Assembly: GCF_024868665.1 (NCBI RefSeq)
Contig: NC_079896.1
Span: forward strand, 442,003-506,002
Length of the DNA stretch: 64,000 nucleotides
Source of the DNA: Triplophysa rosa
Lineage: Eukaryota; Chordata; Actinopteri; Cypriniformes; Nemacheilidae
Direction: 5' to 3'
Under the pieces are notes generated by a model, which saw nothing but the letters and a program-made list of their open reading frames with translations, searched no databases and was not told where the DNA came from. Made by a program: the position numbers and the translations under genes. This document shows, in pieces, positions 26,485-38,675 of this stretch (position 1 is its first letter; each line of letters begins with the position of its first letter).

Positions 26485-27582
26485 GCACGCACGCACACAC
26501 ACACGCACACACACACACACACACACCTGGTTATCTGGTGTGTCGTTATTAATGCAGGTCTCTGTGTATCGCATGAGAGAATCGATCAGTCCTTTACAGT
26601 TGCGCATGGCCTGACGATTGGCCAGTTTAGAGGAACTCAAGTTTCTGTTGAAAAAACAAAAGACACGACGTCAATCTCCGTTTATGTTCTCCCAGATTCC
26701 TCAAAGTATAACAAACAGATGTTAGACAAAGGCGTAAGCCAATTTAAATGTTTATATGCAAAATCCATCCACTTTCTCTGTACTCTGTACTGACGGGAAA
26801 ACATGAAGAGACCATTTCAAATGTAATCATCATTTCTAGAGGTATTGTGGTCATTTCAGTCCAGTGTCCGTTAAATTTCAACCAAATCAAACTTCAGGAG
26901 TGACATAAAGTCATCCAACAGCAACGTGAACACTGTGAGAAAAATCCAGGTTATCACATAAAAAATCATTTAGATTTTTTCCTAAATACATGTAGAAATA
27001 TGAGTGTTGTGTTGATTAAAAGTGAATGTGAATGTGTTTTCTTTACAGTATTTGAGGTCTGAAAAAACACACAGCATCTTGACTGTAATTTTCAGTCAAA
27101 AAAAAACTGTAAGTTTCTCCAGATTTCATTTTCTGCAAATCAATGCAAATAGAAACAATATTTTGATTTGAAATTGGGTAGAAATATTGACAGTAGTTCA
27201 CAGAATGAAACAAAAATAATTATTTTACCTAAACGCACACCTACAAAAAGTCCATTTTAAAATTAGAAAAACACTCTCTGAAATGGTCTCTTATTTTTTC
27301 CGCGGATGTGTGTATATATATATATATATATTTGAAGAGTTTGGTTCATAAATGAGATTTAAAAAATGTTTTTTTTCAAAAATCATGTTTTTATTATGTT
27401 ATGTTTTCACTGTGTTAGTTAGCTGTATTTTTGAGTAATTATGGCGTCGATCAAAACAAACCAACTGCAGTTTGATTGATATGAATTGGAATGCACAATA
27501 AAAAAAGCATGATTTTTGAAAAATATATATTTTTAAATTTAATTTAAAAAAATGTACATCTCATTTTGGAACCAAACTGTTC

Positions 27583-27616
<34 letters not shown>

Positions 27617-28275
27617 TATCTGTATAAATTAATTTGCAATATATTCTCCAGAAACAAGTCAAAACATGGTAAATCACTTTTGTCAAAATGTTTTAAGACA
27701 AAGATACACTTTAAAAAAATAACGTCTTACTCTGTATACATTATTGTTTTTAAACTTGATTTTTTCAATCTTAAGTCAAAACATATTTACTTAAAAAGCA
27801 AAATGACTTAAGAAATGAGTTGATATTCTTGTTTTCTGAGAATTGTTTTCTGCAGTGTACAGATTAAGAAAATGATTTCCTGAAGGGACAACAATCACTT
27901 TTCCTTCACGCCCTGGTTAATGATGCAATAATGTAATGCAAACACACACAAATGTAGTTTTAATATTTGATCCGGCTACATTGAGCTGTGAGAACAGAAG
28001 CAGAATATCAAGCGTCACACACTGAAGTGTTGTAAGTCAAGAGGTGTTTCTCTCGTCGACAGCATCACACACACACACATCAGTCATCATGTTGTCATAC
28101 CTCAGACAGGCCGTGGTGTTGAGGAGGACCTCTGGAGAGACCATTGTTTGGTCTGTGCTGGATGAGTACGGCTCAAGAACTTTCTCTGTGAGCGCTGGCA
28201 GAGCCGTACGGAGAAGATCAGGTTTGATATGATCTGCTGAAGACAGATTCCACAGGAGACCTGTACACACGCACA

Positions 28276-28341
<66 letters not shown>

Positions 28342-31300
28342 AAACATTTATCCTTCTTAAACTGAACACTAAATACAACCCGGTTGTTAGATTATTGTTT
28401 CAAATCAATCATTAACTCTTTTATGAACACACATCTCATGAATATTTTAAGAGTTGAATATTTTTTTAAATGGAGTTATCTCATTTTGGAACCAAACTCT
28501 TCATTTGAACACTGGTGAAACTTTACAACAAGGTTCCAATAATGTCTTAATGCATTAAATGACATCGACTAACAAACAACAAAACAGCCTTTTTACAGCA
28601 TTTCTTCATCTGTTTTGCTGTTATTCTTCATGTTAGTTCATGCAATTTGCAGACTAAATGTCCTAAAAAGTGTTTGAAATGAAACGTTCCCGAGTGATCG
28701 AGTGTTTCTGAAAATCCAAACTGCAGATCATGAACACTCCAATTACCCACAATTCACTGTGAGAGGAGTTTAGTGACGCTACACTGAACTTAGAATAAAC
28801 CCATCACAATGTGTTAGTTATCTACTTTATACTTGAATAACCTAGCACAAGTCTGACATCATACACACATTCTGGAAGGGTGTTCAAACAGGTTTTAGTT
28901 GATTTCATTCATTCAAGAGGAAGTCTGGACTGTTTGTTCTTCAGCGTTCGCTGTTTACTTTCCTGTAAGTGATGTGAGAAAGTTCTGACGCCCATTGATA
29001 ACATTACACACAGTTCCACGAACTGATCTGAGACACATTAGAGAGGGATGTCATGTACCTGTCAGGTGTTTGTGCGTCTCGTCACTGCTCTCTCCCAGCA
29101 GCTGAACTACTTTAGGAATTCCTCCGGCGCGATGAACTTCATCTTTGTTTGGTTGGTTTTTAAAGATGGCGTTGCGCAGCGCAGCGGCAGCGGTCTCATG
29201 AATCCGAGGACTGGGGCTGTTTAACAGGTCTATCAGAGGAGGAATTCCCTTCAGGGTCAAAACCTGACACACACACACCGCATCACTTCATGTGAAACAA
29301 GATTTGGTCATCAGAGAAACGTCATCTTCACACATTTTAAGGGGGAAGAACGAAAAGCAGAGCGGGTGGAGACACTAAATATGATGGCGTCCTTTAGAAA
29401 CAACGGTACATGTTACAGCACGATGCTTCATGGTATGATACACGTGTTGAGAACACACACACACACCTCTTGTTTGGCTTTCTCATCAGTGAAGGTGCTG
29501 TGCTGAATGTACGCGGCTCCACACAACTGATGATTCTCATCCGGACTGAACAAACACTCCACCGCCTCCTTCATCGTCATATCAGACATCAGTCGCTCTG
29601 TGTTCATACTGCCCACAAATCAGTGAGAGAGAGAGAGAGAGTGAGAGAATGAAGTTACTCATCAGTTTATCACAGATTAAAAAACTAGAAAACTATCAAA
29701 AGCCCTAATGCTATTTAAAAAATACTGTAAAGTGAACACAAAAAATACTACAAAAGTATAAAAAATACTAAAAGTATGAATGAAAGTTTTGTTATTCATA
29801 CTGATGCTACTAGCATGGACAGTAAAACATAACAGTATGTAACAGTAGTGGTCAAATAATGACAATGATAAATACTATGAATAAAAACACTACTATAAAC
29901 ATCCGTCAAAACACTATAACTAGCAGGAGTGACTAGTGTTCATAATAGTGAATAAACAGAATTTATAGAGTGAAAGTGTTTAAATGAAATTAAAGTGCAT
30001 TAATGAAATCAAGTTGAAAGGTTAAACTCACGCGTAGCCACCAGTTTGTCCAGTCTTGGGGATTGACATTCTGGAATCTCCATTGGATTGAAGGGAAGAA
30101 GTCCGTCTCTTGACGGGCTGAACGGTGCTAACTCTATTCATGCTGACAGTTCTTCCGTACGTGCCGTTAGCAACAGCCTGGTGAGTTTGTTTGTATAAAG
30201 GATGAGCCATCGTCTTCTCAGCCCATTCTGAGGAGTATCTGCCCATGCCGGCTTGGCTTCGTTGGGCAGTGCCGCCATTGGCCGTGGAGTAAAAGCCCAG
30301 ATCCGGAGCGCTGCGGGTGCCTTTAGAGACGTACAGACTGTTGGGTTGGGGTTGGGTAGGGAGGGTTTTTACAGGAGCGTACAGAGGTCCTTCTTTCCTC
30401 GAGCTCATGCTCATATGAGCGCTGCTGGAGTTACGGGAGTTCATGGACTTGCGTACAAAGTTTTGCCTTTGCTTAGCCTGAACAAACAAACATGTGATGA
30501 TGTCACGTTAACAGCAGCAATCAAACCCTATCTGTAACTTTATACGATACACTTGAAACATACAATGATCCGTCTTCCATTTCAAGCTGAATATACATCA
30601 TTTGTGACAGATCAATTCAGCTAAACTAGCCGACCTAAAGAGAAACTTCTCAGAACAAGTTCTCTAAAATTTCTCCTAAGCTTTTCTTAAAGTTAGCAGA
30701 CTGTTCTTGCAGTAACGTTAAAAAAGCATTTTATAAACATTATGTGTCATTGCAATGCATGTTTTTAAAAAGGCGGGTATGAAAACGTTATTCTTACATT
30801 CGTTTACAAAATTCTGAAATATTTCCTTGCTTAATCTAAATATATACGCATATTTTAAGAATTACAACTAAATGAAAACTCTTGGTATAAAAGTTTAAAA
30901 TAAATAAATAAAAAATTCACAACCTTTAAACTTTTGGAGAGCCCATTACTCTACTACAGACTGTAAAAAATGGTTGGTTCAACTTAAAAAAAAATGTTAA
31001 TATTAGTCAATTCAACAAGAAATTCATCGAGTTAACAAAGATTTTTAAGTTGAATCAACAAAAAAGACATATTTGTTTACAGTGTATATTTCATTCCTAT
31101 ATTCTTACAAGCGCACAAACCTGTACTGAATATATCCTGAACAATTTGACATTTGACCTGAATATGTGTCTGGTTTATGTCAGATCAACAGTTTTGTTCT
31201 AATGTTTGCCGTCATAATGCAGACGAGAGGAAAAATCCTTTCTGAGAGAACGCCTGACCGTGTCTGTTCATAATTGACACACAAATCATTTACAGAAGAT

Positions 31301-33078
31301 TTGTACACAACATTACATGCCTCACTGGAGGAAAGCTAAGCTTTTTCTTAAATGTAGATGTCTTTAAGATTCCTGTGGCTACACCCAAACATGAAGAAGG
31401 GTTGGCAGAACAGCTACAGGCCCGGCGCTTTGGTAACACAACACTCGCATGAGTCATAAACACGGAAGAAGAGGAGAGGTTTGATCGAACTCTCAAGCAC
31501 AAGAATCGAACAAGAGAAACTGTTTTAAAACCGTTGAAGTGTAAGTGTGTAATAGTGTTGAGTGAATGTGTGAAGGACACAGATTTTTTCTTCAACGTTC
31601 CACTGCCATGAAACCTTACGTAAATGAACTGGATTGTCCTCTCGACTATTGTTCTTTGAGTAAAATAGCATTCCAAATCTAGAAAGCTCTCCCTTAAACC
31701 TGCTGTTTTGTTATAAGCAACAGACCGTTTGACACTTTACACAGTTTCCATTGTTATCTGACCAGATGAGATAAAGAGCTGATAAAAGGTGAAGAAAACT
31801 AGCTTTACGCCGCCCGCTGTGAGAAACACGACTTCGAGTCAAACTCAGTGAAGCTTTACCCCATTGGTCATAGTGTTTCCTCTGTTGATGGAGGGTCCGC
31901 TGAGAGCCGAAGCAGACGACAGCTTGAAGTCATAAAACACACTGTCACTTTCAGGGCCTAAAGGTGCGGAAAACACAAACACCTGACATTTACACGTCTG
32001 ACGTATTTACAGGTTCTTCATGAAACACATTTAGAAATGCTTTAATACAGAGAAATCTTTCGCTTTTGTACTTGCAATGTAAAAATAAGCATCAGGCAAC
32101 TTCTATATTAACTCATTTTATTTAAGTCAAAAGATTTTGTTTGACCCAATTAGCTACATTTTAAGGGTCAGATCAGACATGAGTCAAAAAGTGAACCTTA
32201 TTCATATATCATTTGTTTATATCATATTTATATTATTATATATTTGATGTTTTCCTGCCATTTGGGATTGTTGCGTTGGGATGGTAATGAAATGCGTCTA
32301 GAAGTGTTTTGTCACTGAACACTTTCTATGTACCCTGGGATAAAAATAAATAAAATGATAAAAAGCAAATGAAACTATTGCATCCATTCATCTATATCTT
32401 CATATGACAGATTTAGATGAATTAGCTGTGGCGTGGTGTGTTTTGTTGAATAATTCTGGAAAAAGTATTTGACTGAAGTTTTGGGTAAAGTTATAAAATG
32501 GACCGTTGTTGTTTGTTTGTTTGTTTGTTTGTTTGTTTGTTTGTTTTGAATAAGGAACCACGAATGCAGTACACAAACCGAGTGTGTCGTCGTTGGCTCG
32601 GAGGCTTTTACTGGTGAGTACACATCCAGACAGGATCCACGCAGGGATATTTCAGAAATGACTATAAATCATCTGCAACTTTCACTGACAATCTAAACTT
32701 TTGCTGCAAATCTTTGTCATATAATCAGATTAAAAAGTACATAAATATATGATCATGAAACATGCCTTTAAACACGACATTAGCCGTATGCAAACACAAT
32801 GAAACTCCCAAGCGCGTTGTGAGTGAAAATCAAAAGTATGTTGGTACAACCATAACTACATTTGTTGTGAAATAGATTGCCAGAATGAACTCACTGGTGG
32901 GTGAAGGGAGTCCAGAAACACTTTTACTGCTGTATTTCGACTTGCTTCTCTTGATGGTGCAGACCTGATCCAGAACTCTCTGTTGCGCAGATCTCATTTG
33001 ATGATCCGAGGGCAAAGCCAGCGACGTGTCCTCTACATGTCCCAAAGACAGCGCTGATTTAAAAGGTTCTGGCATCAT
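20984..33078 (-). CDS. pkp1: Plakophilin 1, desmosomal armadillo protein (738 aa, 13 coding exons)
   Basis: Armadillo protein that links desmosomal cadherins to desmoplakin and also occurs in nuclei. Exons in transcript order: 32895-33078, 31860-31957, 30032-30477, 29467-29608, 29059-29263, 28101-28260, 26527-26644, 25318-25494, 24891-25061, 23165-23321, 22671-22869, 22499-22583 and 20984-21058; phases close exactly. The head (about residues 1-245) contains [20 protein letters not shown] and a [11 protein letters not shown] basic/serine patch, as in human PKP1. Armadillo repeats follow from [20 protein letters not shown], then [53 protein letters not shown] and [13 protein letters not shown]. 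The tail is [19 protein letters not shown]. Length is near human PKP1 (726/747 aa). Several introns begin or end in long GT repeats. It converges with tnnt2. The start is the first ATG of the TNNT2-linked PKP1-like N-terminus ([17 protein letters not shown]); 5' noncoding sequence is unresolved. Confidence 0.93.
21380..21690 (+). repeat. Dispersed fish repeat with telomere-like CCCTAA block
   Basis: CA repeats flank CCCCGTGGGGACAGTCCATA, then CTATCCCTAACCCTAAACC, then TTCAGGTTTAGGTCCCCACC. A short piece of the same element lies at 26407-26447 inside a CA repeat. It is in the last pkp1 intron. Confidence 0.65.
23416..23722. mobile_element. Palindromic MITE in pkp1 intron
   Basis: Terminal inverted repeats of about 45 bp: left CCCTGATAGCACAC then GGCTTACGTCTATTTGACG; right CGTCAAATAGACGTAAGCC then GTGTGTTATCAGGG. 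The interior repeats GACGT/AGATGT motifs and is noncoding. Confidence 0.8.
23723..24780. other. pkp1 intron without recognised features
   Basis: AT-rich intron sequence. A GC-richer part near 23815-24170 shows partly inverted blocks (GGTGGAAAAGCGCTC and AGCACTTTTCCACCATCG), suggesting another degenerate palindromic transposon. Confidence 0.35.
26343..26526. repeat. Compound (CA)n array abutting a pkp1 splice donor
   Basis: Two CA arrays (26343-26406 and 26448-26526), split by a 41-bp piece of the CCCCGTGGGG element. On the coding strand the intron opens directly as CAG/GTGTGTGT. Confidence 0.9.
27310..27615. repeat. (AT)n microsatellites flanking an inverted TTTGGTTC/GAACCAAA pair
   Basis: AT runs at about 27312-27332 and 27584-27614. 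The sequence just inside them is inverted (GAAGAGTTTGGTTCATAAATG and CATTTTGGAACCAAACTGTT), which suggests a short palindromic transposon with TA-rich ends. A related TCATTTTGGAACCAAACTC occurs at 28481. Confidence 0.5.
28265..28340. repeat. (CA)n microsatellite abutting a pkp1 acceptor
   Basis: The array ends 4 bp from the exon boundary at 28260. On the coding strand the intron ends in (GT)n followed by ACAG. Confidence 0.9.
30957..31088. mobile_element. Small palindromic MITE in pkp1 intron
   Basis: GACTGTAAAAAATGGTTGG and GGTTCAACTT at the left are mirrored by AAGTTGAATCAAC and TTTACAGTGTA at the right. Noncoding and about 130 bp. Confidence 0.4.
32508..32547. repeat. (GTTT)n microsatellite
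   Basis: About ten near-perfect GTTT units in the first pkp1 intron. Confidence 0.9.
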
Positions 33079-33660
33079 TTTGCTTTTGTCTCCGGTCAGA
33101 GACAGGTGAGGTCCAATGCGTAAAGCTGCAACTATCTGCTCCGTCTGGCTGCTCTGTGATTGCTATGGGTTTTGAGTCACAGGTGGACCCGCCCTGATCC
33201 ACGCCCGTGTGACGCCCGACAGGTGGACGAAACTCTGGCGGTTCTCGTCTGGAAAAAGCGCAATTACGCGTTACGAAGTGGCTTTAAGTGTCGCCGTCAT
33301 CACTTTTAATAAGGATAATGGATATGTTTCACAAATCGCACATGCATCAAACACAATACATGTCATGTAAATGAGGAGGAGCGCAGTTGAAGAGGCTGTG
33401 CTGCTGTGGTGTCGGCTGAAGGGCGTTTATATTCACAATAGAGAACAGAGCGCGTTATTGCTTACGCTTACTGCATAATACAGATATTACAGAATCCTTA
33501 CCATCCTACGTCTGTATAACAACAATACAAATAATAGAATAAGAATAATCAGTAAAGAGCCAGTAAAATGGATGTAATAACGTAACAAAAGTTAGAATTG
33601 TTTCATTAACAAACGTAGATTTTGTTGTTTGTCAATGAAGAAAGCCTTGTTAACTACAGC
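33079..33660 (-). promoter_or_regulatory. pkp1: Presumed pkp1 5'UTR and promoter region
   Basis: The region directly upstream of the pkp1 ATG is locally GC-richer (CACGCCCGTGTGACGCCCG near 33200). No TATA box or clear first exon could be defined; this is positional inference only. Confidence 0.3.
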
Positions 33661-33717
33661 CCTTCAAAAGCTGAGACGACCTCTCATGAAGACTGCAGAT
33701 GTCAGCTAATAACACAG

Positions 33718-33898
33718 CATCACTAGCACACATGTGTGGGCACACTACATCACTAGCACACATGTGTGGGCACACTACATCACTAGCACACATGTGTGGG
33801 CACACTACATCACTAGCACACATGTGTGGGCACACTACATCACTAGCACACATGCAGTGACATACCGCATCACTGACACCTGTACAGACACATTGTAT
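33718..33898. repeat. 30-bp minisatellite, 4 clean copies plus degenerate ends
   Basis: CACTAGCACACATGTGTGGG followed by CACACTACAT repeats exactly at 33721, 33751, 33781 and 33811; a degenerate copy follows. The unit resembles the first half of the 52-bp array at 35401 (CACACATGCACGGACACAC). The 10-residue repeating ORF on the - strand is a by-product. Confidence 0.9.
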
Positions 33899-34185
33899 TA
33901 CTAACTGACAGTGTTGGGAGTAACGCATTACAAAAGTAACGACATGACAGTAATGCATTGGTTTTTGCTGTAATGCTGTAATATAACGCATTACTAATCA
34001 AATTTGGGCAATATTATACCCGTTACAACAACAACGTATTTTCCGCCTTGAAATTATTATTTTTTATAATTTACCAACACATTCCACTCCCAAACAAAAA
34101 AAATCTGTGAAAATATAATACTATTTCCCGTTACTGGAATCTGCGGTTAAGATGACTGGATTCTACAAAGGAATTAAAAAAAAAA

Positions 34186-34417
34186 ACGAAAGTACCCTTA
34201 CGAAAATTAACCATGATTTTTTGTGGTACAAGTGTAGTAACCATGGTTTTTTGGTGCATTGATTACTTAGGGCAAAACCATGGTCTTACTACAGTAAGGT
34301 AGTTTCAAAACCATGGCTATTTTGTGATAACCATTGTTTTACTACAGTAACCATGTTTTTTTGTTGTTGTTTTAACTGTAGTAAAACCATGGTCAATTTT
34401 CGTAAGGGTACTTTCGT
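34186..34417. mobile_element. Palindromic MITE nested in the hAT-like element
   Basis: Perfect arms ACGAAAGTACCCTTACGAAAA at the left and TTTTCGTAAGGGTACTTTCG at the right enclose repeated ACCATGGTTTT/AAAACCATGG and CTACAGTAA motifs. Confidence 0.85.
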
Positions 34418-34966
34418 TTTGTAGACTGAAATAAGAAATCCATAATTAAAAACAATCCCAGTGAAAAGAGGGACACAATACTACATGTATATAACAACTA
34501 TTACATAGTTCTATTGAAAAATACAGTATATAGTACAACTTGTGTCTGTAACAGGGATGACAAACAAATTAGAATATTTAAACGCGTCTGAGAACGCCAA
34601 CTGACGCATTGTTTGCTTTGATACAGAAAGTATTTTCACACTAGTATTAGTTTCGCAGATAGTTTGTTTAATTCACTTTTTTTTATTGTGGTAGTCCAGA
34701 GATATTATCTGATACAGACACTTACACTCGATTCCTCAAATGTTAACTCCTGCATTATTTTAGGCATTGTAGACAGACATACAGTTGTAGACTACAGGAA
34801 TGTGCCGATTGGTTGATGCGGTATTTGTCCCACCCCTCCTGCGCTGTGATTGGACGGTCGAGTGAAAAGTGACATTGATGAGCACAATCATTATGCATTA
34901 ACACATCGCCCTCCACTAGATGTATAATGAGCAGCAATAAACGTAATTTTAGCATTTTAGAATGCA

Positions 34967-35193
34967 TACACTGCTAAAAAAGCAATAGAAACCATTACAT
35001 AATTTCTACTGGATTTAATGGTTGTGATGGGAATTTTATTGGTTGTAATGGAAATAAAAATGTCTATATTAAATCATACTCAAATAATGCCCAAAACAAA
35101 CTACAAAAAAGATACTTAATAAAACCTAATGGTGTCCAATGTGGTTTAAATGGAAACCATTAGAATTTCTATGATGTTTTTTTCAGCAGGGTA
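34967..35193. mobile_element. Second palindromic MITE nested in the hAT-like element
   Basis: Starts TACACTGCTAAAAAAGCAA and ends in TTTTTTTCAGCAGGGTA, imperfect inverted termini. The inside shows AACCATT/AATGGTT pairs. TA at both ends is compatible with a mariner-type TA target. Confidence 0.65.
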
Positions 35194-35400
35194 GTAATAC
35201 TGTTGTGGTTATATTAACAAAAGTAACTCAAAAGTAACGAAAAGTAGTGCAACGCATTACAATTCAAAGACAGTTATATTGTAATATAACTAATTACTTT
35301 TAAATGACAGTAGCTAGCAATATATAATTTTTTATATTTTGGAGGTAACTTGCCCAACACTGCTAACCAACATCACTAAATGCCTAAATGTAAATGTGAC

Positions 35401-37250
35401 ACACATGCACGGACACACTGCATCACTAACACATACACACTGCAATACTGACACACATGCACGGACACACTGCATCACTAACACATACACACTGCAATAC
35501 TGACACACATGCACGGACACACTGCATCACTAACACATACACACTGCAATACTGACACACATGCACGGACACACTGCATCACTAACACATACACACTGCA
35601 ATACTGACACACATGCACGGACACACTGCATCACTAACACATACACACTGCAATACTGACACACATGCACGGACACACTGCATCACTAACACATACACAC
35701 TGCAATACTGACACACATGCACGGACACACTGCATCACTAACACATACACACTGCAATACTGACACACATGCACGGACACACTGCATCACTAACACATAC
35801 ACACTGCAATACTGACACACATGCACGGACACACTGCATCACTAACACATACACACTGCAATACTGACACACATGCACGGACACACTGCATCACTAACAC
35901 ATACACACTGCAATACTGACACACATGCACGGACACACTGCATCACTAACACATACACACTGCAATACTGACACACATGCACGGACACACTGCATCACTA
36001 ACACATACACACTGCAATACTGACACACATGCACGGACACACTGCATCACTAACACATACACACTGCAATACTGACACACATGCACGGACACACTGCATC
36101 ACTAACACATACACACTGCAATACTGACACACATGCACGGACACACTGCATCACTAACACATACACACTGCAATACTGACACACATGCACGGACACACTG
36201 CATCACTAACACATACACACTGCAATACTGACACACATGCACGGACACACTGCATCACTAACACATACACACTGCAATACTGACACACATGCACGGACAC
36301 ACTGCATCACTAACACATACACACTGCAATACTGACACACATGCACGGACACACTGCATCACTAACACATACACACTGCAATACTGACACACATGCACGG
36401 ACACACTGCATCACTAACACATACACACTGCAATACTGACACACATGCACGGACACACTGCATCACTAACACATACACACTGCAATACTGACACACATGC
36501 ACGGACACACTGCATCACTAACACATACACACTGCAATACTGACACACATGCACGGACACACTGCATCACTAACACATACACACTGCAATACTGACACAC
36601 ATGCACGGACACACTGCATCACTAACACATACACACTGCAATACTGACACACATGCACGGACACACTGCATCACTAACACATACACACTGCAATACTGAC
36701 ACACATGCACGGACACACTGCATCACTAACACATACACACTGCAATACTGACACACATGCACGGACACACTGCATCACTAACACATACACACTGCAATAC
36801 TGACACACATGCACGGACACACTGCATCACTAACACATACACACTGCAATACTGACACACATGCACGGACACACTGCATCACTAACACATACACACTGCA
36901 ATACTGACACACATGCACGGACACACTGCATCACTAACACATACACACTGCAATACTGACACACATGCACGGACACACTGCATCACTAACACATACACAC
37001 TGCAATACTGACACACATGCACGGACACACTGCATCACTAACACATACACACTGCAATACTGACACACATGCACGGACACACTGCATCACTAACACATAC
37101 ACACTGCAATACTGACACACATGCACGGACACACTGCATCACTAACACATACACACTGCAATACTGACACACATGCACGGACACACTGCGTCACTAACAC
37201 ATACACACTGCAATACTGAAACACATGCACGGACACGCTGCATTACTAAC
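35401..37250. repeat. 52-bp minisatellite, about 35.5 near-identical copies
   Basis: The unit starts ACACATGCACGGACACACTG and repeats every 52 bp. By eye all central copies are identical; only the last units differ (GCGTCAC, GAAACAC, CACGCTG). Each unit looks like two diverged 26-bp halves. It lies between pkp1 and smpd2 with no coding capacity. Confidence 0.97.
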
Positions 37251-38078
37251 TGCACATGTGCAGACAGCCCAGGCAGAGCCACACCCATGACAGGCAGGTT
37301 CTGCTCCAGGAATGCATCATCATTAATGTCGGATGACAGTCTGTACTTTTACTGCAGTCAATGGGCAAGTCATCGGCTTTGTTCTATTCTGCCCAGAAAC
37401 AAAGATCAGGAGGAGTGGTTAACCTAAATCTGAAGACATGCAAAGTTACAAAGACACAGACGTTTGTGCTTATCACTATATACTGTCATATTTAAACAAT
37501 ATGTAATACAGTTCGACTGAAAATGTTTCTCACCTTGATTGTCCAAAACACATACTATAAAGTATTTGAAGATACGAATTCACAAAATTATCTTCTATGC
37601 ACACCTGCCTTAAGTTAAATGTGTGATCGCATGTTATATTTTAGCTGTGAATCAAAAATGACTGTAAAGAGGTTAACTATTTGAAAATAAACAGCATGTT
37701 GCTTGTTTGGGTTATTATAGGCATTCATCTAAAGTCAACACAACCTTACTGTAGTATATCCAACACTGCACCCTTGTGGTGAGATTTACTTCCAGTCAGT
37801 GTTGTCAATGCTGGATAAACACAACATGGTTTATAAAAGTGCTCTGCATATCCAGCTATAGCTACAAACACTATACACTTTTCAATAATATATATAGTAG
37901 TTGTTTTGCATCTGTGGTTTAAAAATATATATGTCCCTAACTGGTTGTTGGAAGTTGTTTAATAATTCATAGTGCTTTTAATGTATAGATTTATAAACTT
38001 GATCTCATAGTTGTTAATAGCAGATACAGTACATTTACGACAAGAACACATCACAATCTGGAAAGATGATGTGTATTG
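37251..38078. other. Intergenic spacer before the smpd2 3' end
   Basis: AT-rich DNA without recognised genes or strong repeats. Confidence 0.4.
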
Positions 38079-38084
38079 TTTATT
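38079..38084 (-). terminator. smpd2: Candidate smpd2 poly(A) signal AATAAA
   Basis: TTTATT on the + strand about 590 bp after the stop. Other AT-rich hexamers exist, so the site is tentative. Confidence 0.35.
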
Positions 38085-38675
38085 TCTTTTATAAAAGATA
38101 CAGTTATGTAATGAAAGTGTTGTACAGTATCAGAGGAAAGTGTCTTAACATCTACAGTTACATTATGGAGTGGTTATACAAATAAATGGATCATTGCACC
38201 ACCTACAGTTCAACTGTGAAATGTTCCTCATCTTTATCATCCACAACAGAATCAACTGAAGATATGAGTCTGTTTCTGATATTCACAAAATGACCTTCTT
38301 ATGTACATAACCTGAACCAATCACAGTTAAAACACAAACAAAGACGACTACGTAGAAAGAACAGAGACTTCTGCCCAGCAGGTCTCAGTTTATAAAATAA
38401 CAACAACCTGTAAACAAAGAATAATTTAAGACAATGAGCTGAAATTCATAGTGGTCCGTTCTCAGTGGATCTGTCGTGAAGTATTGTAAGTTCCCTTTAC
38501 TTTCCTCTGAGGATAGCTCTTCATGTTAAATGCATTTGTGATGAACAGGCTGTCAATCCAAAGGCCCGAGCTAAAAACTCTAGAAACAAAACACCTTTTG
38601 GTTAAGACTAAAACATAGTGGCCCAATAGAGTCCTTTTTCATAACTGCTGTCTAATAGGTCAACTTCACATCCAA

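Larger units (their letters stand above)
33909..35362 (+). mobile_element. hAT-like element inserted between two related minisatellites
   Basis: Ends CAGTGTTGGG and CCCAACACTG are a perfect 10-bp inverted pair. The flanks are CTAACTGA (33901-33908) and CTAACCAA (35363-35370), 6/8 matching, like an aged 8-bp target duplication. Termini belong to the same type as the elements at 549 and 3389. Two palindromic MITEs sit inside. Confidence 0.7.

Noticed and set aside
26254..26640. Long Cys/Val and His/Thr ORFs over CA repeats (also near 28100, 13616 and 41092)
   Set aside because: Translation of CA/GT microsatellites joined to real pkp1 or smpd2 exon pieces.
33650..33991. 113-codon - strand ORF with a repeating CASDVVCPHM peptide
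   Set aside because: The 30-bp minisatellite is a multiple of three, so it translates as a repeat; no sign of a gene.
35401..37250. Possible CRISPR array (regular repeats)
   Set aside because: The repeats are head-to-tail 52-bp units without unique spacers, in a vertebrate genome; this is a minisatellite.
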